Shown: piece after piece, positions 47,301-59,635 of the stretch
Layout of the letters: each line of letters starts with the position of its first letter
Position numbering within the stretch: position 1 is the stretch's first letter
Assembly (NCBI GenBank): GCA_002943765.1
Contig: PQWQ01000003.1
Coordinates: 3,719,501 to 3,783,500, forward strand
Reading direction: 5' to 3'
DNA: 64,000 bases
Source: Psoroptes ovis
Taxonomy: Eukaryota; Arthropoda; Arachnida; Sarcoptiformes; Psoroptidae
Made by a program: the position numbers and the translations under genes
The notes under the pieces: model-generated
Database searches by the model: none
What the model was told of the DNA's origin: nothing
The model's input: only the letters and a program-made list of their open reading frames with translations

Positions 47301-49522
47301 ATAAAACAAAATGAATTGTTTTAAACACAAAATCACACAAAATGTTTTGCTGACGATGCAAAACCTTTGAATTGAATTTGAAAAAATTGAATTTCATTTA
47401 ATTTTGCCCAGTTTTAAAATGTTTCAAATCAATAATAATGACATTACAATGACAGCAATGACACAACAATCAATGATTTACCTGATTGATGATTGAACCG
47501 ATGACAATAAATTTCAGATCGTCCATCAGTCAGATCCATTTGTTCATCTGATTAATTTGATTTTCGTAAAATTTTTCGACCAATAAATGAATTAATTTTG
47601 AAACAATAATCTTTGATTGAGTTCAATGAAATTGAAAATTTGAAAATTTGAAAATTCAAAATGCAAAATGGATCAAATGAAAATGAATGTGTTCATGTGT
47701 GTGATCATGTTCATGTTCATGCATCTTGATTTCGAAAAATTGAAATATTAATTTAATTAAAAAATTTTATCTCAAAAATTCAAAAATCAAATCTCTCTAC
47801 GTTTGAAAATGTGTCATTTTATAAGATTATAGTTTTTGATAATAATAATAATAATAATTTTTCCCACATTTACAATTACGACTTTAATATGTTTGATTCA
47901 AATATTTCATCACATAATAAATGAATAAATAATAAATAATTACGTGATTGATAATTGTGTGTCTGTGTGCTTCTGTATCTGTGTATGTTTGCTTGTTTAT
48001 ATGCAAATTTTAACATCATAAATCAATAATAAATTTTGAATCAATAATCATCATTGAATTATTCAATCATCACCATAATAAATCAATAAGGTAAGATTAT
48101 AGTTTTTATAAATTTTCATTTGCCTTGCTTTTTACCTTTCGTCAGAAAATTTTTGAAAATTGAACAAAGTCTTAAAATTCCAAGAAATCTTGCTTCTGTG
48201 TATTTAACGTTGAATTTTAATTTAAATTTCTTAATTTGATGGATTTCAATCAAAAATCTTGGGTCAATCAAAATCAAAAATCAAAAATTTTTATTTTAAA
48301 ACTATTTCAAATTTCTCACAGTCCATTTTTCCCCAATGATCATTGATTTCAAAATCGATTGACAATTGATTAAAAAAAGATATGAATCGGTGTGAATTTC
48401 ACATAGAAATTTCTTGTTTGAACAAATAAATAATAAATAAACAATCAATTTAGGACAATTTCAAGCGGTTTTCAATTGATTTGTTTTGGTTGATTTCGAA
48501 TATCAGATTGATTGATTTTCATTTTGAAATGTTCAAATATCTTTTGTTGGTTATTTTCAATTTTGAAAATAATATTTGATTAATTGAATATTTACGAATA
48601 ATCAAAATATTAATCATGTCATTGATTTGCTCTAATAATAATGATAATTCAATCAATATCAATCAATTTGAATTTTTGAAAAAATAAATAAATCTTTGAA
48701 ATCAAAATTTTTCTTATGTTTGAAATAACTTGAATTTTGGCCTAATAAAAAATGTGGCAGAAATGACAACTTGATTCAATTTGATTTGATCGATTGATTG
48801 ATTGATTGATAAATTTATTTATTTGAATTTATTTTCTTACCATTCCGTGTCATTCAAGATAATAATAAGCTAGTTTAGCTTATCCAATGATGGTCAAAGA
48901 TTCATTTTTTAGACCATTTCAAGCTTTGTTTTGAGAAAAGATAATATTTTTGAATTATTTTAATTCAAAATATCGAAAAAATAAATATGAATCGAATTGA
49001 TTGTTTTTATGTCTATTTGAATCATTTTTGCGCAAAAAAAATAAAAACAAAAACACTTTGATTTCAATAAAAAATATAAATCATTTAAAAATGATGCAAA
49101 ATGCTGGCAAATGATCAGTAAGATTCCAATTTGAAAGTCTAGAGTTTTTGAAATTCTTGAAATTTCCGTTTGTTATTATTATCTTGACTTTTTCTAGACA
49201 TTGACATGATCTTTAACATGTGATCTTTGAGCGAAAAATTTTGAAGAAAAACAAAATCATCAAGCGATGTTTCACCTTGATTCAATTGTTTTAAATTTGT
49301 TGAAAAAAAAATTTTTATTTCTTCAATATTTGAATTTGAATTTCTCCACATTTCTCCATCGATATCTACTCATTCATATCAGTTTTTCTTATTGGTTCAT
49401 TGATTTTCCATGTGCGTTCATGATTTTGTATTTCGTATTTTTTTACAGTTTCATTCTCATTCTCATTACACCAAAAAAAAATATTTGCCTTAAAGCCATA
49501 GGAACACACACATAGAAAAATA
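44339..49522. other. Gene-free stretch
   Basis: 5.2 kb without the 80-bp element. The minus-strand frame 45694-45936 looks protein-like (mixed composition, hydrophobic end) but has no splice signal or family resemblance. A 28-bp tandem repeat is listed separately. Confidence 0.6.
46601..46700. repeat. 28-bp tandem repeat, about 3.5 copies
   Basis: Units with TTCTTCAATGTTCAAAGAAT start at 46611, 46639 and 46667 and are nearly identical; a fourth is partial. There are no spacers between units. Confidence 0.92.
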
Positions 49523-49602
49523 TCAAGCTGTCCGAAAAGTTCTGGCCGATTTTCATGAGCAACTCTATTGATTAAGCGAAATAAACTTTTCGGACAACCT
49601 AA
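49523..49602 (-). mobile_element. Family A mini-element, copy 21
   Basis: The ends are TCAAGCTGTCCGAAAAGTTC and AAACTTTTCGGACAACCTAA. It opens the densest cluster: 16 copies in the next 12.4 kb. Confidence 0.88.
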
Positions 49603-50678
49603 TGTATTTCATTTCATTTTAACCATTTCGCTATCATTATTATCATTTATATCGATATAATCAATTGTATAATTCTATCATCGATATTTGATGATGCGTT
49701 TTTGCTTTTTTTTTGAATTTTCATGTTCAATTTCGTTCATTTATGTTTCATTTTTGTTTCATTTGTCCTAAATATTATTCCTTAAATGTTTCAAAAATGT
49801 TAGTTTCTCCTTTATTTCATTCACCCAACGATAAAATAACCAACGAAGAAGGAGAAAAAATAGAAATAACGCCTGAAGTTGTATTGAAATGAATTTCACA
49901 TCATTTCTTCTGTGTATTTCTTCAAGTCAAATGGTTAAATTCGGATGATTTCTATCATTTAGTTTGAAATACGAAGAATATTCTGGCAAATTTCAATCAA
50001 GGAGAATAGAAAATTAATGAATCAATGAGATTCTTCTTATCATTTCGTATATTCATTTCTTTCAATTAATATTAAATCAAAATTTGAGATGTCTTCCATT
50101 TCAATTTAATTCATTTTCTTCTAAGAAAAAGAAATGAAAAAAAGTCAATATTGAAATCTATCTTTGAATTTGATTCGATTTCCAGAAGCAATTTGTAAGA
50201 TGTTTGAATGTATCCATGGTATGCGAAATCCAAGATATTCCCTGCCAAACTTATTTGAAAATTAAACTTGATTTAAAATTTGATTTAATTTGATTTTATG
50301 GGAGAAATTATTTGAAATCAAGTCATTTCTCCCATAAAATGAGATTTGAACAATTCAAATTAACATAATCTTAATGTATGATTATCGATATTGAATTATT
50401 GACCTTCTTTTTTGAATTTCAGTGTTTTGGTATTCGAGTATTTTGGTTCATCACCAACATGTGATCCTACGATGATGATGATAAGCCTTAGGTTTGTAGT
50501 AGTTTGGTGGTTATGTATCATAGGTGTAACATATTTAGATCAGAGAAAATATTTTTGTTTTTTTTTTCTCGTACATTTTAATCAAATTAAAATAAATGCT
50601 TGAAAACAAAATGCTGAAAACAAAATTTTTTCGGTGCAACACCCAAAAAATTTACATTGAAATTATATGAAAAATTCA
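49603..50678. other. Gene-free stretch
   Basis: AT-rich; holds the 16-bp-arm hairpin at 50293-50340. No exon supported. Confidence 0.6.
50293..50340. repeat. Hairpin with 16-bp perfect arms
   Basis: ATTTTATGGGAGAAAT (50293-50308) and ATTTCTCCCATAAAAT (50325-50340) are exact complements, with a 16-base loop between them. Size and shape are compatible with a small-RNA precursor or a tiny inverted-repeat element; neither is shown. Confidence 0.8.
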
Positions 50679-50759
50679 TTAGGCTGTCCGAAAAGTTTTG
50701 GCCGATTTTCATTAACAACTCTACTGATTAAGCGGAATGGTACTTTTCGGACAGCCTAA
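50679..50759 (-). mobile_element. Family A mini-element, copy 22
   Basis: TTAGGCTGTCCGAAAAGT and ACTTTTCGGACAGCCTAA are exact complements. The core has a GGAATGGT variant. Confidence 0.93.
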
Positions 50760-51268
50760 TATTTTGAATTTTATTTTTGTTTTTTTGTTTTTGTTTGAAT
50801 GTTATAAAATATTTATGATATAATCGTTATCATCATAATCATCATCATCATATGATTTCATTCATTCCATGCATACATATCAACAATAATAATGACAATT
50901 TTATCTTTATTTTTTGGGATAAATGTTTTGAAATTAATGCAAAATCAGTCAAAATCAATGGAAATTAGTTGTAATTTGCTTTTTTGTTTTCCGAGAAATT
51001 ATTTGTTTCACAATAAATTTTTGGTAAAAAATATTTTCCAATATGAATATACCAATAATCGATTATCGGTATTCAATTGTTTCCATCCAAAACCTTTCAC
51101 TTTTTTTTCATGATTTCAAAAAATGTGTGAAAAAATTATGATTATCTTTAGTCTGATTTTGTATTGCTGGCACGAACACATCCATCCATTAATTTCTTTG
51201 CAAATTCAATTTTAATCGAATCAATATGCTTTCTCACAGAAAATATTTTAAATATGTTCCAAAATATA

Positions 51269-51349
51269 TTAGGTTGTCCCATAAGTTCTTGTCGATTATA
51301 TCGTTGGGGGAATTATGAGAAAATCGGCAAGAACTTATTGGACAATCAA
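51269..51349. mobile_element. Family B palindromic mini-element, copy 23
   Basis: The ends are TTAGGTTGTCCCATAAGTTC and GAACTTATTGGACAATCAAA, with CTTGTCGATT and AATCGGCAAG continuing inward. The centre contains TCGTTGGGGGAATTATGAG. Confidence 0.88.
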
Positions 51350-52147
51350 AATATATGTTTTTATTTAATAAGTATCGTAATCAATCATAAATCGATTTTG
51401 GGATTTTTTGATACAAATTATTATTTGAAGAATACAAAAATGAAGAAGAATAATTTTGAAAATTTGATAATAAAACAGCCGATCATTAGCGATTCTCATC
51501 GTTCAATGTGTGGTGCTGCACAAGCACATTGAAGCCTGTATTCTCAAGCCTCTTTGGGTGCCATCACACAGGCCTCAGAATCCAGTTCATCCACCATCTC
51601 TAGCCCTCTATCCTTCCTATGCCGATCATATCATATTCCTAGCCGTAATTGATTCAGTAATTTTTGTTTCTGCATAATTTTTCAATCAAATCATCTACTT
51701 GAAAACTGAATGAAATTATCGAATCAATTTTCAGGACATTGTATAAGGTCATATTATTGATTCATAATAGGCAGGCAATAAAGGCAATGTTGTATATCAT
51801 ATGTCATAAATTATGATAACAAACAATAACGATTATAACGATTTTAGTGAATGATAATAATAATGGAAAATAATGATTAAACGATGATCAAGCGATGATC
51901 TAACGATTTTTTCCATTCATTTTCAATACTAAATTATTTATTAATTCATTCATAGAAGAGAGGAATGGATTAATTTATTCATTTGGCTCAAATATTCATA
52001 AAATGTATCAAAACAAAAAAAAAACTTATCAACAAAATTAAAAATCAAAAAATGTCAAATTGTTTTTCTCTGATATTTTGTTTCATTATCACTCTCACTC
52101 ACTCTCGCTTTATTCATTAAATGATTTGATAATTTGTTATTATATTA
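51350..52147. other. Gene-free stretch with a GC-richer island at about 51490-51650
   Basis: The island stands out from its AT-rich surroundings. On the minus strand it is open from 51630 to a TGA at 51544-51546 and reads RGLEMVDELDSEACVMAPKE near its end, with mixed, protein-like composition. On the + strand another frame is open for about 60 codons. Neither has convincing splice sites, and no family is recognised. Confidence 0.4.
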
Positions 52148-52227
52148 ATAGGTTGTCCGGAATGTTATGGCCGATTTTTATGAGCAACTCTATTGCTTAA
52201 GCGAAATAAACTTTTCGGACAACCTAA
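52148..52227 (-). mobile_element. Family A mini-element, copy 24
   Basis: The left end is ATAGGTTGTCCGGAATGTTA (altered) and the right end is AAACTTTTCGGACAACCTAA. Confidence 0.87.
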
Positions 52228-52356
52228 TATAGTACAAAATGATTTTTTTTCGAATGAAAAATTGATGAAAGCAAAAAGCATATTCATATATTCATCATCA
52301 CGAAATGTTTGAATTTTTCATTCATTTTTCATTTATTATTTTTTCATATTTAATAT

Positions 52357-52438
52357 TTAGGTTGTCCCGAAAAGTTCATTCCGGTTAATCCATAAAAGTT
52401 GCTCGTAAAAATCGGCCAGAACTTTCCGGGCAACCTAA
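52357..52438 (+). mobile_element. Family A mini-element, copy 25
   Basis: It lies 129 bp from copy 24 in opposite orientation. The ends are TTTAGGTTGTCCCGAAAAGT and GAACTTTCCGGGCAACCTAA; the extra C and the G change are complementary, so the arms still pair. Confidence 0.89.
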
Positions 52439-53284
52439 TATTTATTTCGATTGAATATGAATCATTATGGATGATAGTGATGATACATTTTGTGTACAAT
52501 ATGTCTCTGTCTCTGTGTGCAAATTATTCAATATTTTTGTATAACAAAATTCAACTTTTCTCATTTTTCAACTGTAGAAAAAAATTGAAAATGAAATTAA
52601 TTATTATTTGACACGAAATTTTCAAGTTTTTCATATTCGATGAAATGTGAACAATTTTCATTTCAATTTTCATATAATTTTTCCCGTGATTCTCTTTGTA
52701 TTTTCTGAGGATGATGATGCCACATTTGATGTTCACCACCGAATGATCACCGAATGATGACGATCTTTAACTTTTTCCAATTAATATTTGAGTATTTTGA
52801 TCACTTGTATCTGACCTTAAATATTAATTTGAGCTAATGAAAATTATCATTAAAAGTTTTCATAATTTTTTTTTGTATTGAAATCATTCGTTGAAATCAT
52901 TTATTCAAATCTTTCAATGGTCATCCGATGATTGGTCGGTGTAGAGATGATAGTGACCATAGTCAAATCCATTGAATTAAAATCCAGAGGTCAAACATTT
53001 GAAATTAATGAAAAATTTTTGCCGACCATTTCGACCATTTTTTTTTCAAATGTTTTTTTGTGTGTGATTCAAACTTTGAATATATGCACAGCCCAACATT
53101 CAAATTACCAAAATGAACATTTTGGCTGTTAATTTGTTTATTTCTCTTTCTTTTAATTTAATTTGAATATTAATTAAAAGTTTTCTTGTTTTTTATTCAT
53201 CCGATGTTTTCATGGAGCCAAAATCCCATTATCTTAATACTTTTTTGAATGTTTGCTTGTTTTTTGTGTTTTATTTTTTGTATA
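52439..53284. other. Gene-free stretch
   Basis: AT-rich; no coding, RNA or repeat feature supported. Confidence 0.6.
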
Positions 53285-53366
53285 TTAGGTTGTCCGGAAA
53301 GTTCTAGCTGATTTTCATTAGCAACTCTATTGTGATTAAGCGTTATGAACTTTTCGGACAACCCAA
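53285..53366 (-). mobile_element. Family A mini-element, copy 26 (82-bp variant)
   Basis: The ends are TTAGGTTGTCCGGAAAGTTC and GAACTTTTCGGACAACCCAA. It has the TATTGTGATTAAG core insertion. Confidence 0.9.
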
Positions 53367-54851
53367 TTTCAATTTGCGCCCAAACATTCAAATTAATGAT
53401 AATTATATAACTTATCATTTCAATGATAATAATAATGAAGGGTGATAAAAGTTTGCCAAAATGTAAATCAGTTGACCTGACATTAATTTGTGTGTGTGCT
53501 TGTGTGTAGCGGCCCAAGGTCTGTTATCGGCCAAGCATCCATTCATTTTTTCTCAAAATGATTCATGATGTATTTGTTTGGACCCGAATCATTTTAATTT
53601 CCGTTTTTTGTTTTTAATAATTTCAAAACATAAAAATTTGAATTTCTACGGCTTTCATTGTTCTCGATTATTAAATTCAATGAAATTTAATGAAATCAAA
53701 TGTTATGTGACACGTGTTTTGTTCCGAGTCCATCAATTTACATCGAATATTTCGTTGATAATTTAAATGAATTTCACATATGATTCTATTGATGATGATT
53801 ATGGTTTTAAATCTTGATAATTTCCGATAAATTTTCTCATAAATTTTCCTAAATATTTGTTTTAAATGAATTAATTTTGTTTTAGTTCAATTTTCAATGT
53901 GACAAATGTAAATTTTCTCTGCAAAATCTGATAATTCTCCGCCAATTCTGAAATATCAAATGAATTCAAACGAATTTAATAATTAGTCATTGATTTAGAA
54001 TACATTTCGATAGGAAATGGATGGAAATGGCTGAAGCATGCAATGTTTGATGCACGCGACCTGTTTGATGTCATCAAAACAATTATCTGTGATTATAATT
54101 CGTGAAATTTCCTCAGTTTGAATTTTTCGAAATTATCATTACAATGAAATCTTTAAGATTTCTCTAGGAAAAAGTCGAAAATCTTCTTTTAAAAAAATCA
54201 AAATTAATGAATAAATGCTTTCAAGCATATCGTTTGTGTGTCATCAGTGTAGTTTGTGATTCAGTTGCAATTTGAATCTGTGATTTGAATTTTGGAAATC
54301 AACCATAATAATCATTATAATGATGATAATGATAATGATCATCAATTTTCAACCCTAAGTCTTTATGAAAATATACTCATTTACTCAAAGAAATTCAAAT
54401 CCATAAAGGCATTCGTTTATTTATTTATTTTTATTTATTTGAATTTATTCAAGGTAAATTCAGGTATACTAAAATTCAATTTCTTTGATTATTAAATAAT
54501 AATAATCATTATTATTATTATTATAATTGTTTTCTTGAAATCATTCATTAAACAACAAGATTTAAAGTCAAGATTAATTATTATTTACACTTAACTGATG
54601 ATGATAATAATAATAACAATAATAATAATGATCATGAAAACTTTTGAAAACTTGGTTAAATAACTTGTTCATGATCAAAACTTGTGACTTTGACTCTGTG
54701 AGAGTTTATCTTTTGTTCAGTTTCTTCAGTTGAGCACTTCGGTTGAATGAATTTGTATGGAAATCAAACACATCCATCCATACATATAAATTGTTGTATT
54801 CAAATCATATTTACTCAAGAAAGAATTGTACTATTAACGCATTGAAATATA
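53367..54851. other. Gene-free stretch
   Basis: AT-rich with AAT/GAT runs around 54300-54335 and 54600-54640. No exon supported. Confidence 0.6.
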
Positions 54852-54934
54852 TTAGGCTGTTCGAAAAGTTCATTCCGCTTAATCAATAGAGTTGCAGCAT
54901 GAAAATCGGCCATAACTTTCCGGACAATCTCTTA
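54852..54934 (+). mobile_element. Family A mini-element, copy 27
   Basis: The left end is TTAGGCTGTTCGAAAAGTTC and the right end is AACTTTCCGGACAATCTCTTA (eroded). It has a GTTGCAGCATG core variant; the copy at 55631 has GTTGCCGCATG. Confidence 0.85.
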
Positions 54935-55630
54935 TATGATCGTATATTTGTTTTAGTTTTGCTTTAAACTATTTTCAAAAATTGTTCAGTTGTTTATTTT
55001 CAGTTTTTTTTCAGTTTCAGAAATTTCATCGTTTCGCATTGTTGATTCTTTTATTTTCCTTCTGTTCTATGGTGCATAATATCAATTCCAATTCATACAG
55101 TTTCAATATATTAATCATTTCGTTTCAATTCAAATGATTTTTCTTTTTTTCAAAATGATTCGCTTCATTTATATCCTTGTTGTATAATACTATGGCTATA
55201 ACTACTATAAGGTACTACCTTCGACAGAGGTTTTGACCTTTACCTCTATTTTTTTACACGAAAAAATTTCGGAAAATTTTCAAAAATCAAAAATAGAGCA
55301 TTTCACATATCTAGCAATCGTTGATTTATGAAATATTTTTATCAAAAAGCCACCATTCATTCATTTATTCAATTTTTCCAAAATCAATTCCGGTTCACGA
55401 AATACATTGACCATCATCATTATCATTATCATCGCCACCACCATCATAATCATCATCATCATGTAATCACCATGATCGTTGATGCATTTCATTTGATTTT
55501 ATTTGATTTTTTTCGAACAAAAAATTTTTTTTCAAAAATTTTTTTTTCAAAAATATTGGACAAAATGTCAAACCATAGACATATGAATTGATATAAATTG
55601 ATTTGAATGCTGGCTTCATTCATTTATCTA
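54935..55630. other. Gene-free stretch
   Basis: AT-rich. CAT/CAC runs near 55410-55465 give a His-rich frame. Confidence 0.6.
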
Positions 55631-55711
55631 TCAGGTTGTCCGAAAAATTCATTCCGCTTTATCAATAGAGTTGCCGCATGAAAATCGGCCAAAACTTTCC
55701 GGACAATCTAA
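55631..55711 (+). mobile_element. Family A mini-element, copy 28
   Basis: The ends are TCAGGTTGTCCGAAAAATTC and AACTTTCCGGACAATCTAA. It shares the GCATG core variant with copy 27, only 0.7 kb away. Confidence 0.88.
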
Positions 55712-56576
55712 TATTTCAGATCAAAAACTTCCTGATTCAAAATATCCAATGTTAATGCATGTTTTTAAGTTTGATTTAATTCAAATGTTTGATGTTTGAA
55801 TCAGATTATTTTAAAATATCATTTTGAATGTTTGGAGGTTTGATTAATTTTTAAATTTTTCGAAAAAATTCTAAAATTCATTTAAAATTGTCATTTTAAA
55901 AACCATGTTTAAACGGTTTCAATCATTGAATTCATTGAATTTTTATCTTTTTTTCTGGCCGAAATCTTCTGGTAATCGGATTTTCAACGAATAAAAAATT
56001 ATTTCAAAAATTATCCGTTTACACTTATCACCATCATCAATTAAACATCAATTTAGAATCAATTATCAATGCCATCATCATTTGTCCTTAATTGAAATAT
56101 TTGACATCATAATTTGTAAGAGTTTTCCATCGTTGAAAATCATCCATTTTAGTCGATGATTAACATTGAAATTCACATGAAAATGACCAATTTCGATTTG
56201 AAATTTTCATTGAATTTGAATTGATTTCAATACTTTATGAAATGACCAATGACATGTTCTGAAATTTTGAAAAATTGATCAAAATTTCTGGGTTTTTTCA
56301 AAATTTTTCCCCTTATTTCACTTTGATATTTTTGATTTTTGGTGATTTTACGTTTCGTTTAGTTCGTAAATAGATTATTATCTTTTTTTTTTGAATGATT
56401 TTCGTCTAAAAAATTTGTGGAAAATGAAAAATGTAAAATGTAAAACACATGCAAAAACATTGTACTGTTTAATCAATCGACGAAAACTTAGTAAAATGAA
56501 AAATATCCACCATTTACAACAACCACCACCACCGCAATTTGACCAGGTAAATAAATATCTGCTGTTGTAAAAAATA
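55712..56576. other. Gene-free stretch
   Basis: AT-rich; nothing recognisable. Confidence 0.6.
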
Positions 56577-56657
56577 TTAGGTTGTCCGGAAAATACTGGC
56601 CGATTTATGATGAGTAGCTCTATCTATTAAGCAGAATGAACTTTTCGGGCAACCTAA
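56577..56657 (-). mobile_element. Family A mini-element, copy 29
   Basis: The ends are TTAGGTTGTCCGGAAAATAC and GAACTTTTCGGGCAACCTAA. A short CAGCAG microsatellite follows at 56680-56694. Confidence 0.88.
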
Positions 56658-56971
56658 TACATAATGACTGCAGCAACTGCAGCAGCAGCAGCAGCGATAA
56701 CAATCTACAATCATTATGTACAGCTTTCTGTTTCTGTTTTTTCTATTTTACCTGAAATTTTCATTTGAATTTTCATATTTTTTTTTCTCAGTTCTTTGTT
56801 TGTCTTGAACTGGTGATTTATCATCGATTCATTCATTCGTTTATTCATTCAATTGTTTAGTTGTTGTTGTCGTCATCGTTTATGAATATTATCAATGTAA
56901 TCATCATTTATTTCAATTTCATTGTCGTCATCATCATCATTATAACAACATTTGTACCCGAAAACATTTGC

Positions 56972-57020
56972 GGTTGTTGCTGTTGTTGCTGTTGTTGTTG
57001 TTGTTGTTGTTGCTGTTGTT
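56972..57020. repeat. (GTT)n microsatellite with GCT interruptions
   Basis: About sixteen triplets, mostly GTT. It reads as polythreonine on the minus strand, which I take as incidental. Confidence 0.9.
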
Positions 57021-57324
57021 ACCATTGACCTGATCCAGGTGTATACAATTTTGGTTTTGGAAAATAGATAAAATTCAAAAATTTGAAAAATTGAAAAATG
57101 GAAAATTGAAACAGACAGACCTAACAAGTCTTATCAGTAAAGATGGTAGCCATTGATATGACAATGTATTTCGAGTGAAATGAAATGATTTGAAAATTGA
57201 TAATAATAATTTTCAGGTATGAAAATGAATATTTTTTGTAAATAAATTTATAATTTGTGTGTGAAAAGTACAGGGTTGGAAATAATATTGGAAAAATTTC
57301 AGTCGAAAATCATTTTTTTCCAAA

Positions 57325-57404
57325 TTAGGTTGTTCGAAAAGTTCATTCCGCTTATTCAATAGAGTTGTTCATGAAAATCGCCCATAACTTTCCGGACAGC
57401 CTAA
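57325..57404 (+). mobile_element. Family A mini-element, copy 30
   Basis: The ends are TTAGGTTGTTCGAAAAGTTC and AACTTTCCGGACAGCCTAA. Confidence 0.88.
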
Positions 57405-57512
57405 TACATTTCATTTTTCCAAATTATTCATTTATTCATCTTTCTCAGTGGTTTCAAGTGTTGTTTTATGCATATATTTGGCCATACATTTTCAGTCGAA
57501 TGTTTACGGATT

Positions 57513-57535
57513 TTCTGGTGTGGACCACACCAGAA
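57513..57535. repeat. 23-bp inverted repeat, one-base centre
   Basis: TTCTGGTGTGG and CCACACCAGAA are exact complements separated by a single A. It includes ACCACA, a Runx-type core, but no regulatory role can be shown. Confidence 0.75.
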
Positions 57536-58665
57536 TTGAAATTGGTTTTTTCAATCTATTTCTTTCATTTTAGCCTATTCAATTTCCATTTTTTCAAATA
57601 TTTTTCTGGCTGGGTACCATCATCATCATCATAAAAATTAATCACCGGAAAATTTTTTTGGTGACATTTTGTCGGTTTTTTCTGGTCGAATTTGGTCGAA
57701 TGTTGTGGGTGTATATGGGTTTACAATGGGTTGATTATCGTTTGTGCGTGTATTTGCGTGTGTATTTGTGTGTGTGTGTGTGTGAATAACGAAATTCATT
57801 TTAATATCAATGATTATTATCATTATTTTTATTATTATTCGTATTTGTCACCAGTCATTATATTTGATGACAATTTTTTATGGTGGAAAATATTCACAAA
57901 ATTATTTTTGTGATTTTCAATGAACTTAGTTTTGAAACAACAACAATACAGTAGCTATTTGTGAAATAAAGGGTCTAAATAATCATATGAAAGGGTCTAA
58001 ATAATCATCTAAAAGGGTCTGCGAAAGAGGTACAACACAAGTCCATCACCACACATTGTCTCACAGTACGAGCCAGTGCCAACAGTGTCATTAGACAGAC
58101 TAAAATGTATTGTTGTTGTTATTGTTTGTGTTTGTTTGGTTGGTGTGTGTTCGTGTCGCATATGTCAATTTTTGAATTCAAAAATGGTCACCAATGACCC
58201 TTGTCAACTATGGTCAATGGTGATTAGAAATGAATTTGTTCTGTTGAAAACGGAAATTTGAATTGTTCAAAAATGAATTCAAATTAATTCAAATTCAAAT
58301 CATTTGAACGAGTTCAAGCTCGTTAAAGCTTTCGCATTAACCACACACGTACACGCACACGTATTAAATACACATTAAATACTTTACTAATCACTTGTAT
58401 GGTTATATTAATGCTAATACAATGATTTTTAATTGTAAAAGTGATTACAGACTTTTATTATTTGAAAGCTTCGTTGAATACTTTTCAAATGATAATTATC
58501 GTCAATCATTCAATCAATCAATCATTTCGACAATCCTGTTTGTTTGATTGATTGACGATTGAAATGCTGAGATTTTGCTGCTGTTGTTGATGTAAACATG
58601 ATTTGAAATCAAAATAACCGTTTGTCGATAATCGCAATGGGTCATTTGTGTTCTATTTTCAATTA
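57536..58665. other. Gene-free stretch
   Basis: TG-rich at about 57735-57785. A 22-bp repeat (GGGTCTAAATAATCAT) occurs at 57971 and 57993, with a partial unit at 58015. The open frame at 58076-58261 follows GTT/TGT runs and is not convincing. Confidence 0.6.
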
Positions 58666-58746
58666 TTAAGTTGTCCGGAAAGTTCTTGCCGATTTTCATG
58701 AGCAACTCTATCCGATTAAGCGTGATGAACTTTTCGGACAACCTGA
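58666..58746 (-). mobile_element. Family A mini-element, copy 31
   Basis: The ends are TTAAGTTGTCCGGAAAGTTC and GAACTTTTCGGACAACCTGA. It has a one-base core insertion (TATCCGATTAAG). Confidence 0.9.
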
Positions 58747-59555
58747 TATTTTCAATCATTTTGAACATAATATCGATTATCGGATCATTAGTCATGTGAA
58801 TACTTGATACTTTTGAATTTAAAACAAAAAATTGTTGGTCTAAACCCATTCAATTGTCATAATAATTCAAAATTCAATGAAATCTTCGATGACAAGGGCC
58901 AAATGGCTGCCTGAAATGGCAGATCTTTTTCATCAAATTGAAACACTTGTATTTTTTGAAATGATGATGATTAGATGTATCCAATGATTGAGTATTCAAT
59001 TGAATACATATCCGTATTATGGATGTAGTATTCAAATAATCGAAGCATGTATTATGATGAATATGTTTGCACGCAATATTTCGATTTGAGAAATTTTCCA
59101 TTTCCATTAAAATTTTCATCATCTGGTGAGTTTTCGTGTGCATTTTTTTGTATATTTGAAATATTCAAATAGATCCTTATATTCAAATGGAATAATTCGC
59201 ATATAATTTACCAATTGATAATCTCATTCATTTCAATTCATTTCGATTCGTTTTTAGTCGTAAAGAATTAATTTTTTTTTTGTTTTCCAAATCAAAAAAC
59301 ATTTGTCGATTTTTAATCGTTTGAGTTGCTCAAGGAAATGTCGAGTATAATAATAATCGATTTCTTTTTTCAGGCAAAAAAAATGAATTTTTCCATGAAA
59401 AATTTTAAGTGGATTTATTTATCAATGCATGGATTGGATATCAATGATCCTGTACAACACAATGGTCTTGATTTAATTTCTATGTCCATTTTCATTTTCG
59501 TAAATTCATTTCACCAAACAAAAACATTTCAAATTTTCCATAGATTTTCATATAT
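58747..59555. other. Gene-free stretch
   Basis: AT-rich; no exon supported. Confidence 0.6.
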
Positions 59556-59635
59556 TTAGGTTGTCCGAAAAGTTCTGGCCGATTTTTCAATGATTTTCTA
59601 CGATATAACCGGGCAGAACTTTTCGGACAACCTAA
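59556..59635. mobile_element. Family B palindromic mini-element, copy 32
   Basis: The ends are TTTAGGTTGTCCGAAAAGTT and AGAACTTTTCGGACAACCTAA. CTGGCCGATT pairs imperfectly with AACCGGGCAG. The centre TCAATGATTTTCTACGATAT resembles that of copy 20. Confidence 0.9.
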
